Of a stretch of 64,000 nucleotides of DNA, positions 51,662 to 60,200 are shown piece after piece. Each line of letters begins with the position of its first letter. Position 1 is the stretch's first letter. This stretch comes from Sodalinema lacuna_A (GTDB taxonomy: Bacteria > Cyanobacteriota > Cyanobacteriia > Cyanobacteriales > Geitlerinemataceae). The notes under the pieces were generated by a model, which was not told where the DNA came from, ran no database searches, and saw only the letters and a program-made list of their open reading frames with translations. The translations under genes and the position numbers were made by a program. The stretch covers positions 26,329 to 90,328 of the forward strand of contig FSSI02000016.1 of assembly GCA_900149785.2 (NCBI GenBank), in the 5' to 3' direction.

Positions 51662-53506
51662 ATGCTTGATTTTCTCAGCCAGACGGTCTGGCTCATTCCC
51701 TGTTATACCCTCATCGGCGCGGGACTTGCTCTCCCTTGGTCTCCCGGATTCATTCGCCGAACCGGTCCGCGTCCCGCCGGATATGTCAACGCTCTCATGA
51801 CCTTCATCGCGTTCGTACATAGTCTGACCACCCTGATCGACACTTGGAAGCAGCCCCCCTACGCCCTCTCCTTTGAGTGGCTGAACGCTCCCGGATTAGT
51901 GATCAACCTCGATTTAGAAGTCTCCACCGTAGCACTCGGGGCTTGCGTTCTCATTACTGGCTTGAATTTCCTGGCGCAAATCTATGCGATCGCCTACCTA
52001 GAAATGGACTGGGGCTGGGCCAGAGTCTACTCCCTCATGGGACTGTTTGAGGCAGGAATGTGTCTCCTCGTCCTCTGTAACTCCCTCTTCTTTAGCTACG
52101 TCATCCTAGAAATCCTCACCCTAGGAACCTATCTCATCGTCGGCATCTGGTACAACCAATCCCTCGTCGTCAGCGGCGCCCGCGATGCTTTCCTCACCAA
52201 ACGAGTCGGCGACCTCATTCTACTCATGGCCGTCGTCGCCCTGTTACCCCTCTCAGGAACCTGGAACTTCAGCGAACTCGCCATCTGGGCCGAAACCGTC
52301 GAACTCGACCCCACCTTGGCAACACTCCTGGCCCTGGCCCTTGTTGCCGGTCCTATCGCCAAATGCGCCCAGTTTCCCCTCCACCTCTGGCTCGATGAAG
52401 CGATGGAAGGCCCCTACCCCGCCACTATCCTCCGTAATACCGTCGTCGTCTCCACCGGGGCCTGGATTCTCATCAAAGTTCAACCCATTATCGCCCTTTC
52501 CCCCTTCGGCTCCAGCGTGGTCTTTGCCATCGGGGCCGCCACCGCCGTCGGAACCAGTCTCATTTCCGTGGCCCAAATCGACGTTAAACGAGTCTTGTCC
52601 TATCTCACCAGTGCCTATCTGGGGATTGTCTTCATCGCTGTGGGGATTGGGGCCACTCAAGCCGCCCTCGGCCTACTCCTGACCTACGCCCTCGCCATGT
52701 CCCTACTGATTATGAGTACCGGGGGCATTGTTCTCAATAACATCACTCAAGACCTCACCCAGTACGGCGGTTTATGGTCTCGTCGTCCCATCTCGGGACT
52801 CTGCCTGATTGTCGGTGGCGTCTCCCTCGTCGCCCTACCTCCTTTTGGTGGCTTTTGGTCCCTGGTACAGATTGCCGATGCGCTCTGGGAAACTCGTCCA
52901 GGACTGTTCGCCGTCGTCTTAGCCGTCAACGCCATCGTCGCCTTTAGCGTGACTCGCCTCTTTGGACGGATGTTCGCCGGCGAATTGACCGACTTTACCC
53001 GTCGTTCCTCCGAAGGCTTATGGTTACTGGTTTTGCCGATGACCATCCTGACTGGCGTCACCCTACATCTGCCCCTATTGTTGGCTCAATGGCAGCTTCT
53101 CCCCGATTGGGCCATGGTGAATCGTTCTCTAGCTGTACTGCTCACTTGGTCGAGTTTGGTGGGAATTGGTTTAGGGGCTGTGGTGTATCTCAATCCCAAC
53201 TGGAAAAAACCCGTTAAACTCAGCTCCCAAGCCATTCAAAATTTCTTTGCCTATGACTTTTATACGCCACAACTCTATAAAGGAACCATCATTTTTGCCG
53301 TCGATCGCATCTCCAAGGCCGTGTACTGGCTAGACCGCTATATCGTCGATGGGGCAGTGAACTTTGTCGGTTTTGCCACAGTCTTTGGCGGTGAAAGTCT
53401 CAAATACAACACCAACGGGCGATCGCAGTTTTACGCCTTCTCCATCATCCTCAGCGTCGCTATCTTCATCCTCCTAACCACTTTGCCCTACTTCTCGGGC
53501 CTCTAA
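51662..53506 (+). CDS. ndhF3: NADH dehydrogenase-like subunit NdhF, CO2-uptake type
   Basis: A 614-residue membrane protein of the NuoL/NdhF proton-pumping antiporter family with about 15 hydrophobic helices. It reads LEILTLGTYLIVGIW, AKCAQFPLHLWLDEAMEGPYPATIL and VKRVLSYLTSAYLGI, with the conserved glutamate and lysines of the channel. The order NdhF, NdhD, CO2-hydration protein marks the specialised NDH-1MS complex for CO2 uptake in the thylakoid membrane. The length and neighbours favour NdhF3 over NdhF4, but this is not certain. Confidence 0.9.
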   Translation: MLDFLSQTVWLIPCYTLIGAGLALPWSPGFIRRTGPRPAGYVNALMTFIAFVHSLTTLIDTWKQPPYALSFEWLNAPGLVINLDLEVSTVALGACVLITGLNFLAQIYAIAYLEMDWGWARVYSLMGLFEAGMCLLVLCNSLFFSYVILEILTLGTYLIVGIWYNQSLVVSGARDAFLTKRVGDLILLMAVVALLPLSGTWNFSELAIWAETVELDPTLATLLALALVAGPIAKCAQFPLHLWLDEAMEGPYPATILRNTVVVSTGAWILIKVQPIIALSPFGSSVVFAIGAATAVGTSLISVAQIDVKRVLSYLTSAYLGIVFIAVGIGATQAALGLLLTYALAMSLLIMSTGGIVLNNITQDLTQYGGLWSRRPISGLCLIVGGVSLVALPPFGGFWSLVQIADALWETRPGLFAVVLAVNAIVAFSVTRLFGRMFAGELTDFTRRSSEGLWLLVLPMTILTGVTLHLPLLLAQWQLLPDWAMVNRSLAVLLTWSSLVGIGLGAVVYLNPNWKKPVKLSSQAIQNFFAYDFYTPQLYKGTIIFAVDRISKAVYWLDRYIVDGAVNFVGFATVFGGESLKYNTNGRSQFYAFSIILSVAIFILLTTLPYFSGL

Positions 53507-53528
53507 CCCCATAACGGCTGCTGATTTC

Positions 53529-53575
53529 CCCTGTTCCCTGTTCCCTGTTCCTTGTTCCCTGTTCCCTGTTCCCTG
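53529..53575. repeat. STRR heptamer array (CCCTGTT), left of gap
   Basis: About six CCCTGTT units end at the N run. Same repeat family as at 7.66 kb. Confidence 0.93.
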
Positions 53576-53770
53576 NNNNNNNNNNNNNNNNNNNNNNNNN
53601 NNNNNNNNNNNNNNNNNNNNNNNNNNNNNNNNNNNNNNNNNNNNNNNNNNNNNNNNNNNNNNNNNNNNNNNNNNNNNNNNNNNNNNNNNNNNNNNNNNNN
53701 NNNNNNNNNNNNNNNNNNNNNNNNNNNNNNNNNNNNNNNNNNNNNNNNNNNNNNNNNNNNNNNNNNNNNN
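53576..53770. other. Assembly gap (195 N) within an STRR array
   Basis: The bases are unknown. Both sides are CCCTGTT heptamers, so the gap is most likely more of the same repeat; its true length may differ from 195. Confidence 0.97.
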
Positions 53771-53848
53771 CCCTGTTCCCTGTTCCCTGTTCCTTGTTCC
53801 CTGTTCCCTGTTCCCTGCTCCCTGCTCCCTGTTCCCTGTTCCCTGTTT
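53771..53848. repeat. STRR heptamer array (CCCTGTT), right of gap
   Basis: About 11 CCCTGTT-like units, some changed to CCTTGTT or CCCTGCT, run to just before the ndhD start. Confidence 0.93.
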
Positions 53849-53880
53849 CCTTCTTTTGCCTCTTGCCTTCCTAACAAACC

Positions 53881-55368
53881 ATGCTAACCGCCCTTATTGT
53901 TATTCCTCTCATCGGAGCGTTACTCATTAGCTTCGTCAAATCTGGAACTACCGCCCGCAATTTGGCCCTAGGAACGGCCGGGGTCGCCTTCATCTGGACC
54001 ATCTGGCTCATCAGTCAATTTGATTTGAGCAACAATGGCCTGCAATTTTCCGAATATCTGCCCTGGATCGATGCCATTGGCTTAAGTTATAGCCTCGGCG
54101 TAGATGGTCTGTCGATGCCCTTGTTGGCACTGAATGCCTTTTTAACGGCGATCGTGGTCTATAGTAGTGTCCCCAATATCGCGCGATCGCAACTCTATTA
54201 CGCCCTCATTCTCCTCGTTAACGCCGGAGTCGCCGGGGCCTTCCTCGCCCAGAACCTATTACTTTTCGTTCTCTTCTTTGAACTGGAGTTAATCCCCCTC
54301 TATCTCCTAATCGCCATCTGGGGAGGCGAAAGACGGGGCTACGCGGGCATGAAATTTCTCCTCTACACCGCCGTCTCGGGAATCCTCATTCTCGCCGCCT
54401 TCCTAGGAGTGGTTTTCCTCAGTGGTAACCTCAACTTCGACTATGACAGCCTGGCCAGTCAAAACCTGTCCCAACGGGCGCAACTGATTATCCTTAGTCT
54501 CTTGTTAGTGGGATTGGGCATTAAAATTCCCCTGGTTCCCCTACATACCTGGTCCCCCGATGCCTACGTCGAAGCCTCTCCCCCCATCGCTATCCTTCTC
54601 GGCGGGATTTTAGCCAAACTGGGAACCTATGGCTTAATCCGCTTTGGCTTACAAATGTTCCCCCAGACTTGGTCTGTCGTCGCACCCGGATTAGCCGTGA
54701 TTGGGGCCATTAGTGTGATGTATGGGTCCTTGAGTGCGATCGCCCAGCAAGACATCAAACGCATGGTCGCCTACAGTTCCATCGGCCATATGGGCTATAT
54801 CCTCGTCGCCGTCGCCGCTGGAACCGAACTCAGCGTTCTCGGCGCCGTCGCCCAAATGATCGCCCACGGCTTAATTCTGGCCCTACTCTTTAACCTTGTC
54901 GGGATTGTCGAGAGCAAAGTTGGAACCCGAGAACTCTCCCTCCTTAACGGCCTCATGAACCCCGTGCGCGGCTTGCCCCTCGTCAGTGGCTTACTGGTAG
55001 CGGCCGGGATGGCAAGCGCCGGAATCCCCGGCTTAGTGGGCTTTGCCGCCGAGTTTATCGTCTTCCAGGGCAGTTTTCCCATTTTTCCCATTCCCACCCT
55101 CATTTGCATCCTTTCCTCCGGGCTAACAGCCGTCTATTTCGTGATTTTGCTCAACCGTACCTGTTTCGGCAAACTCGACAACAACCTCGCCTATTACGAT
55201 CGCCTCACCTGGTCCGAACGAGTCCCCGCCCTCATCCTAACGGCCACCATCTTCTACTTTGGCCTACAACCCAACGCCCTCATTCGTTGGATGCAACCCA
55301 CTACCACGGCGATCGCCTCCACCCTCCCCCCAACCCCAGAACTCATCGCCCAACACCCCCAACCCTAA
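53881..55368 (+). CDS. ndhD3: NADH dehydrogenase-like subunit NdhD, CO2-uptake type
   Basis: A 495-residue NuoM/NdhD antiporter subunit. Segments are FELELIPLYLLIAIWGG, IKIPLVPLHTWSPDAYVEASPP, DIKRMVAYSSIGHMGYI and AHGLILALLF. It has about 13 membrane helices. It follows ndhF on the same strand, separated by an STRR array containing the assembly gap. The next gene is the CO2-hydration protein. The number 3 is inferred from operon order and length. Confidence 0.9.
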   Translation: MLTALIVIPLIGALLISFVKSGTTARNLALGTAGVAFIWTIWLISQFDLSNNGLQFSEYLPWIDAIGLSYSLGVDGLSMPLLALNAFLTAIVVYSSVPNIARSQLYYALILLVNAGVAGAFLAQNLLLFVLFFELELIPLYLLIAIWGGERRGYAGMKFLLYTAVSGILILAAFLGVVFLSGNLNFDYDSLASQNLSQRAQLIILSLLLVGLGIKIPLVPLHTWSPDAYVEASPPIAILLGGILAKLGTYGLIRFGLQMFPQTWSVVAPGLAVIGAISVMYGSLSAIAQQDIKRMVAYSSIGHMGYILVAVAAGTELSVLGAVAQMIAHGLILALLFNLVGIVESKVGTRELSLLNGLMNPVRGLPLVSGLLVAAGMASAGIPGLVGFAAEFIVFQGSFPIFPIPTLICILSSGLTAVYFVILLNRTCFGKLDNNLAYYDRLTWSERVPALILTATIFYFGLQPNALIRWMQPTTTAIASTLPPTPELIAQHPQP

Positions 55369-55424
55369 ACCGCCAGAAAGCAATCACAAGAGTCCGGCTA
55401 GGTACTACCTCTTAACTTCTTTCC

Positions 55425-55500
55425 CCCTTTTGCCTCTTGCCTCTTGCCTCTTGCCCTCTCCCCCCTATTCCCTGTTCCCTGTTCCCTATTCCCTTCTTCC
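55425..55500. repeat. Heptamer repeats between ndhD and chp
   Basis: CTTGCCT-type units are followed by CCCTGTT units, with CCCCCTATTC between. They extend the open frame upstream of the real start of the CO2-hydration gene. Confidence 0.9.
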
Positions 55501-55503
55501 CCC

Positions 55504-56802
55504 ATGATCCAAACCACCACCAAACCCAGCCAAAACGCCCTTCCTCCCTCCCAGCATCCCTACGCAGACATCATTCATCGCTTGGAAGCGGGCGGTTCAA
55601 TGCTTCCCGATACTCCAGAAAACTTGATGCAAATCATCGGCATCTATAAAGCCTATGCCGTTCCCATGGATTTCTACTGGCGGAACTTGCTTTATATTGC
55701 CGAACAAGTCTTTCTCAATCCCATTCCCGCCTTCAAATACTTCCTCCCCAAATCCTATTTAGACCGTCACAATAGCTACGCCGGCGACCAATCTGAACTG
55801 CGAATTTGGCGAGGAGGAGGCGAGGCCCATCCCGAACTCCTAGACTTTATCGAGCGAGGTGAAACCGGCAAAATGCCGAAACTGTTTCATCACCTCTGGC
55901 ACGATCGCATCAACATGGAGTTTGCCGAAGCCTGTATGCGAGCCATGTTGTGGCATCAAGGAATGGGTGGACGCTTTAACGACTACCTCGAAAGTGACGA
56001 GTATATCGCCAACTGCGATCGCGCCATCCGCGCCTACTTCAAAGGAAATCCCCTGATGTTGGGACTCTATAAACTCTTCCCGACGATGTTTATCGAGCAA
56101 GTGCGACAACTGTCCTACTATGCCAACCTGGGGTTATTTTGGGAAGTCATGGCCCCGGTATTTTTTGAAATGTCAGACCTCTATGACGAAGGGAAAATGA
56201 CCACCGTTCCCGAAGCTATGGAGTTTCTAATTAATGGCATTTTTGCCGTCGCCAGTCGTCCCATTTACCATCACGTCTATATTCGGGGCGAATGCTACGA
56301 AATCATCCCCAAATCTAAAGCCTTTACTTGGCTATACGAAGCCGCATTACCCTATGTAGAAGCCGTCTTTTACCGAACCGCACCCTTCCGAGGAACCAAA
56401 TCCTATAACGCCCAAGCCAAACAAGTTCCCCAAGAACAGAAAGACTTTCACTATGGCATTCTTTACGCCGATGTCTTCCCCGTGGGGAGTGCTGGGATTC
56501 CCCCAACCTTGTTAATGCAGGATATGTTCCATTTTCTGCCCCCCTATTTACAAGAGTATTATCGTCAACATTGTCGGGGAGAAGATGACCAGTTAATTCA
56601 ATTGGGGATTACCTTTCAGCGGTCTATGTATAATGTCACCTCAGCCGTGATTCAGTCATTACGTCAAGCTCTCCGTTATCCCCTGGATGACCCTAACCCT
56701 AAGCATTTACAGAAAAATCGTGACTTCTTTGAAGCACAAATGGATCGCTTTTTGCGTCCTGAAGCTCGCTTAGCCGATATCCAAAATCGAGACTACCGCT
56801 AA
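55504..56802 (+). CDS. CO2 hydration protein (CupA/ChpY or CupB/ChpX)
   Basis: A 432-residue soluble peripheral protein, the dedicated CO2-hydrating subunit of NDH-1MS. It begins MIQTTTKPSQ, with HRLEAGGSMLPDTPENLMQIIG and HLWHDRINMEFAEACMRAMLWH, both highly conserved in the family. It converts CO2 to bicarbonate at the expense of NDH-1 proton pumping. The frame extends to 55444 through heptamer repeats; ATG at 55504 is the real start. The family is certain; CupA is more likely from length and operon. Confidence 0.93.
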   Translation: MIQTTTKPSQNALPPSQHPYADIIHRLEAGGSMLPDTPENLMQIIGIYKAYAVPMDFYWRNLLYIAEQVFLNPIPAFKYFLPKSYLDRHNSYAGDQSELRIWRGGGEAHPELLDFIERGETGKMPKLFHHLWHDRINMEFAEACMRAMLWHQGMGGRFNDYLESDEYIANCDRAIRAYFKGNPLMLGLYKLFPTMFIEQVRQLSYYANLGLFWEVMAPVFFEMSDLYDEGKMTTVPEAMEFLINGIFAVASRPIYHHVYIRGECYEIIPKSKAFTWLYEAALPYVEAVFYRTAPFRGTKSYNAQAKQVPQEQKDFHYGILYADVFPVGSAGIPPTLLMQDMFHFLPPYLQEYYRQHCRGEDDQLIQLGITFQRSMYNVTSAVIQSLRQALRYPLDDPNPKHLQKNRDFFEAQMDRFLRPEARLADIQNRDYR

Positions 56803-56821
56803 GATTGAAATTCTGCTTTTT

Positions 56822-56858
56822 TAGGGTGAGTAACGCATTGCTCACCCTATTTTTTTTG
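56822..56858 (+). terminator. Rho-independent terminator of the ndhF-ndhD-chp operon
   Basis: TAGGGTGAG (56822-56830) and CTCACCCTA (56841-56849) form a perfect 9-bp stem with a 10-base loop, followed by a run of nine T at 56850-56858. It lies 20 bases after the chp stop codon. Confidence 0.95.
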
Positions 56859-56894
56859 AACTTAAAACCCCCATTTTTAGGGGTTTGTATCAGT

Positions 56895-57054
56895 TATAGC
56901 AATCGAAAATTGGCCTAGGACAACTCTGAGTTGGGAGAGAATCCCCGACTTCTTGCCTCTTGCCATCCCCTCGGTGGGAGGGGTTAGGGGTGGGTTATGC
57001 CTCTTGCCTTTTTATCCCCTATTTTTTGTACTATTCAGACCAACTTTTGCTATA
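56895..57054. mobile_element. MITE-2, copy B (160 bp, TA target)
   Basis: Terminal repeats are TATAGCAATCGAAAATTGG at the left and CCAACTTTTGCTATA at the right (reverse complement TATAGCAAAAGTTGG). The interior includes a GGCAAGA-type heptamer block and the 57-bp segment (56952-57008) shared with 7719-7775. No coding sequence. It sits directly after the operon terminator. Confidence 0.85.
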
Positions 57055-57135
57055 GCATCGACCCATCCGTTAACCAAAATATAAACTGGGTTTATTAAAC
57101 TCTTAATTCCAGTTCAAACAAAGCTGTGAGATTCT

Positions 57136-57185
57136 AATTGAGGCAGTTTAAAACACCCAAAAACTAGCTGTTTTGCTGCCTAATT
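57136..57185 (+). promoter_or_regulatory. Inverted repeat in the leader of the large nucleotidase gene
   Basis: AATTGAGGCAGTTTAAAACA (57136-57155) is largely complementary to TGTTTTGCTGCCTAATT (57169-57185), forming a leader hairpin. TAATTCCAGTTCAA-like sequence near 57104 is repeated as TAATTCCAATTCAA at 57181. It may be a regulatory element; a Pho box was not identified. Confidence 0.4.
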
Positions 57186-57222
57186 CCAATTCAATCCGAC
57201 AATCAGCGGGAATCTCACCATC

Positions 57223-60200
57223 ATGGCCATTCGACTCAACTCAATCGGAAGCTTTGAAACCGGAATATTTGACGAAAGCGCCGCAGAAATTGCCGCTCAC
57301 GATCCAGCCAGCCAGCGCTTATTTGTCGTGAATGCCAATAGCGCTAGCATCGAAGTTTTAGATATCCGCGACCCCGGCAATCCCAGCAAACTCTTTGAGA
57401 TCAACGCCACCAATCTCGGAGGGATTGCCAATAGTGTTGCCGTTAAGAATGGTCTGGTGGCCGTTGCCGTTGAAAATAATAACACCCAGGAACCGGGACT
57501 GGTGGCCTTCTATGACATCAACGGAACCCTTCTCAACACGGTCCCCGTGGGTGCCTTGCCCGATATGCTCACCTTCACCCCTGATGGTCAGACCATCTTA
57601 GTGGCCAATGAAGGGGAACCCAACGATGACTATACCATTGACCCCGAAGGCTCGGTGAGTGTCATTGATATCAGTGCCGGTGTCGCTAACGCCACAGTCC
57701 GCACCGCCGATTTTACCGCCTTTAACGATCGCCGCCAAGAACTCCTCGACGCTGGCCTGCGTGTCTTTGGTCCCAACGCCAGCGTCGCCCAAGATGTCGA
57801 ACCCGAATATATCGCCGTGGCCCCCGGAGGCGATCGCGCCTTCGTGGCCCTACAAGAAAACAATGCCTTCGCCGTTGTCAACATTGCCGAAGCCCGGATT
57901 GAAGACATTGTTCCCTTTGGTTTCAAAGATCATAGCCGCCCCGAAAATGGTCTCGATGCCAGCGATCGCGACGACGCCATCAACATCACTAGCCACCCCA
58001 ACCTCGTCGGGATGTATCAACCCGATGCGATCGACGTTTACGAAGCCAACGGGCAAACCTTCATCGTCACCGCCAACGAAGGCGATGCCCGTGATTACGA
58101 TGGCTTCAGTGAAGAAGCTCGCGTCAAAGACATCACCCTCGATCCCGACGCGTTCCCGGATTTTTGGACCGTACAAGCCGACGAAAACCTCGGCCGCCTT
58201 ACCATCACCACCGTGAACGGACGCAGCGACGGAACCTTCTTTGACGCCGATCTCAGCGGTGAATCCCAAGTTCCCGCCGTCGAAACCGATGCCAGCGGCC
58301 GCGCCGTCTTCAAACTGAACGATGACCAAACCGCCCTCCGCTATGACTTGAAAGTGGAAGGATTGGACTTCGGCCCCATTCTCGGACAAACTCCCCAAAC
58401 TCCAGATACAGCCGATGATGTCACTCGGCTTCATCTTCACGCCGCAAGTGCTGGTGAGAATGGCCCAGTGGCCCTAGGGATTCTCGACCCCGCCCAAGAT
58501 GCTGACTTCAGCGCCACCATTAACGAGGATGGCTCAACCACGCTCAGCGGCATCTGGCAAGACAGTGATGCCGCCAACCAAGCCCTCAGTACCTTTATTC
58601 CCAGTCTTCTCGCTGCCAGCCCCGATGACGAAGTGGGGTTATACGTCAATATCCACACCGAAGCAAACCCCGATGGAGAACTGCGGGGACAAGTCACCGC
58701 CACCGAAGCCTACGACAAACTCTTTGCCTTTGGCGCTCGGTCTTTTTCGATCTGGGATACCCAGGGCAACCTCATCGCCGATACCGGTTCGGACTTTGAA
58801 CGCATTACCGCTGAGCAGTTCCCAGATAACTTCAACTCCGACAACGACGAGAATAGTTTTGATACACGCAGTGACAACAAGGGGCCAGAACCCGAAGGCG
58901 TGGCGATTGGTCAAGTCAATGGACGTTCCTATGCCTTTGTAGGGTTAGAACGCATGGGCGGAATCATGACCTATGACATTACCGACCCCAATAATCCTGT
59001 TTTCGTCAATTACCTCAATAACCGCAACTTCAATGGCGATCCTGAAGCCGGAACTGCTGGGGATTTAGGACCTGAGGGGCTAATTGTCCTTCCCTCCCAG
59101 GAGAGTCCTACCGGTGAATCCCTAATCGTTGTGGCGAATGAAGTGAGTGGCAATACGCGGCTGTTTGATATTAGCTCGGATGAGGCACCGACTCCCCCCA
59201 CCACACCTTCCTCGAACCGTTGGCAGATTCTTCATGCGTCCGACTTAGAAGGCGGTGTGGGAGCGATCCAAGATGCGCCCAATTTTGCTGCTGTGGTGGA
59301 AGGGTTGGAACTCGAGGCCCAAAATCAGGGAGTTAACTCGATTCTGCTTTCTGCTGGCGACAACTATTTACCGGGACCGTTTTTTGCAGCGGCTGGAGAT
59401 GGCTCGGTTCGCGAGACGCTACAAGGGGTCTATAGCGATTTGTTTGGCGTTAACTTGTCTGATATCCGGGAAGGGGTGGGCCGCTTTGATATCACCAACG
59501 CCAATGTCATTGGCTTTGATGCTTCGGCGGTAGGGAACCATGAATTTGATGCTGGAACCAGTACCTTGGCTGACATTATTGGTCCTGATATCCGGGGTGA
59601 TGGGCCAGAGGATGTCCGTTGGTTAGGGGCGCAATTCCCCTATCTCTCAGCTAATTTGGACTTCTCGAACAGCAATTTAGGAGGGTTAGCGACCTCTGAG
59701 ATTCTCCCGAGTACGGCGTTTGCTTCAACTCCGGAGGACTTGGACGCTGCTGGGGCCGCGCCTAAACTGGCGCCAGCGACGATTATTAAACGCAACGGCG
59801 ATCGCATCGGCGTAGTCGGCATTACAACCCCGATTGTGGAGACGATTTCCTCTACGGGAGATGTGGCAGTCATCGGCCCTAACAGCAATGATATGGCGGC
59901 CTTGGCCAATGTGGTTCAACCCACCATTGACCAACTGCTCGGACAGGGAATTAACAAAATTGTCACCGTCAGTCACTTGCAGCAGTTCCAACTCGAACAA
60001 GAGCTAATTCCCTTGCTGCGAGGGGTGGATGTGGCGGTTTCGGGTGGCTCAGACAGTCTTCTGGCCAATCCGGGAACGCGGCTACGGGCCGGCGATACGG
60101 CGGCACTGCCCTATCCTGTTCTCAGCAACAATGCTGATGGCGAACCGGCGGTGATTGTCAGCACCGATGGCGAGTATTCCTATGTCGGTCGTCTGGTGGT

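Noticed and set aside
53529..53848. CRISPR array
   Set aside because: The units are seven bases with no spacers, so this is an STRR, not a CRISPR. No cas gene is in the window.
53503..53887. Open frames running through the N block on both strands
   Set aside because: They only translate heptamer repeats and unknown bases.
57060..57222. Pho box for the nucleotidase gene
   Set aside because: CGTTAACC near 57068 is only one imperfect half-site; no repeated PhoB-type octamers were found.
57850..58440. Minus-strand frame of 196 residues within the nucleotidase gene
   Set aside because: It is antisense to a firmly coding sequence and has no family features.
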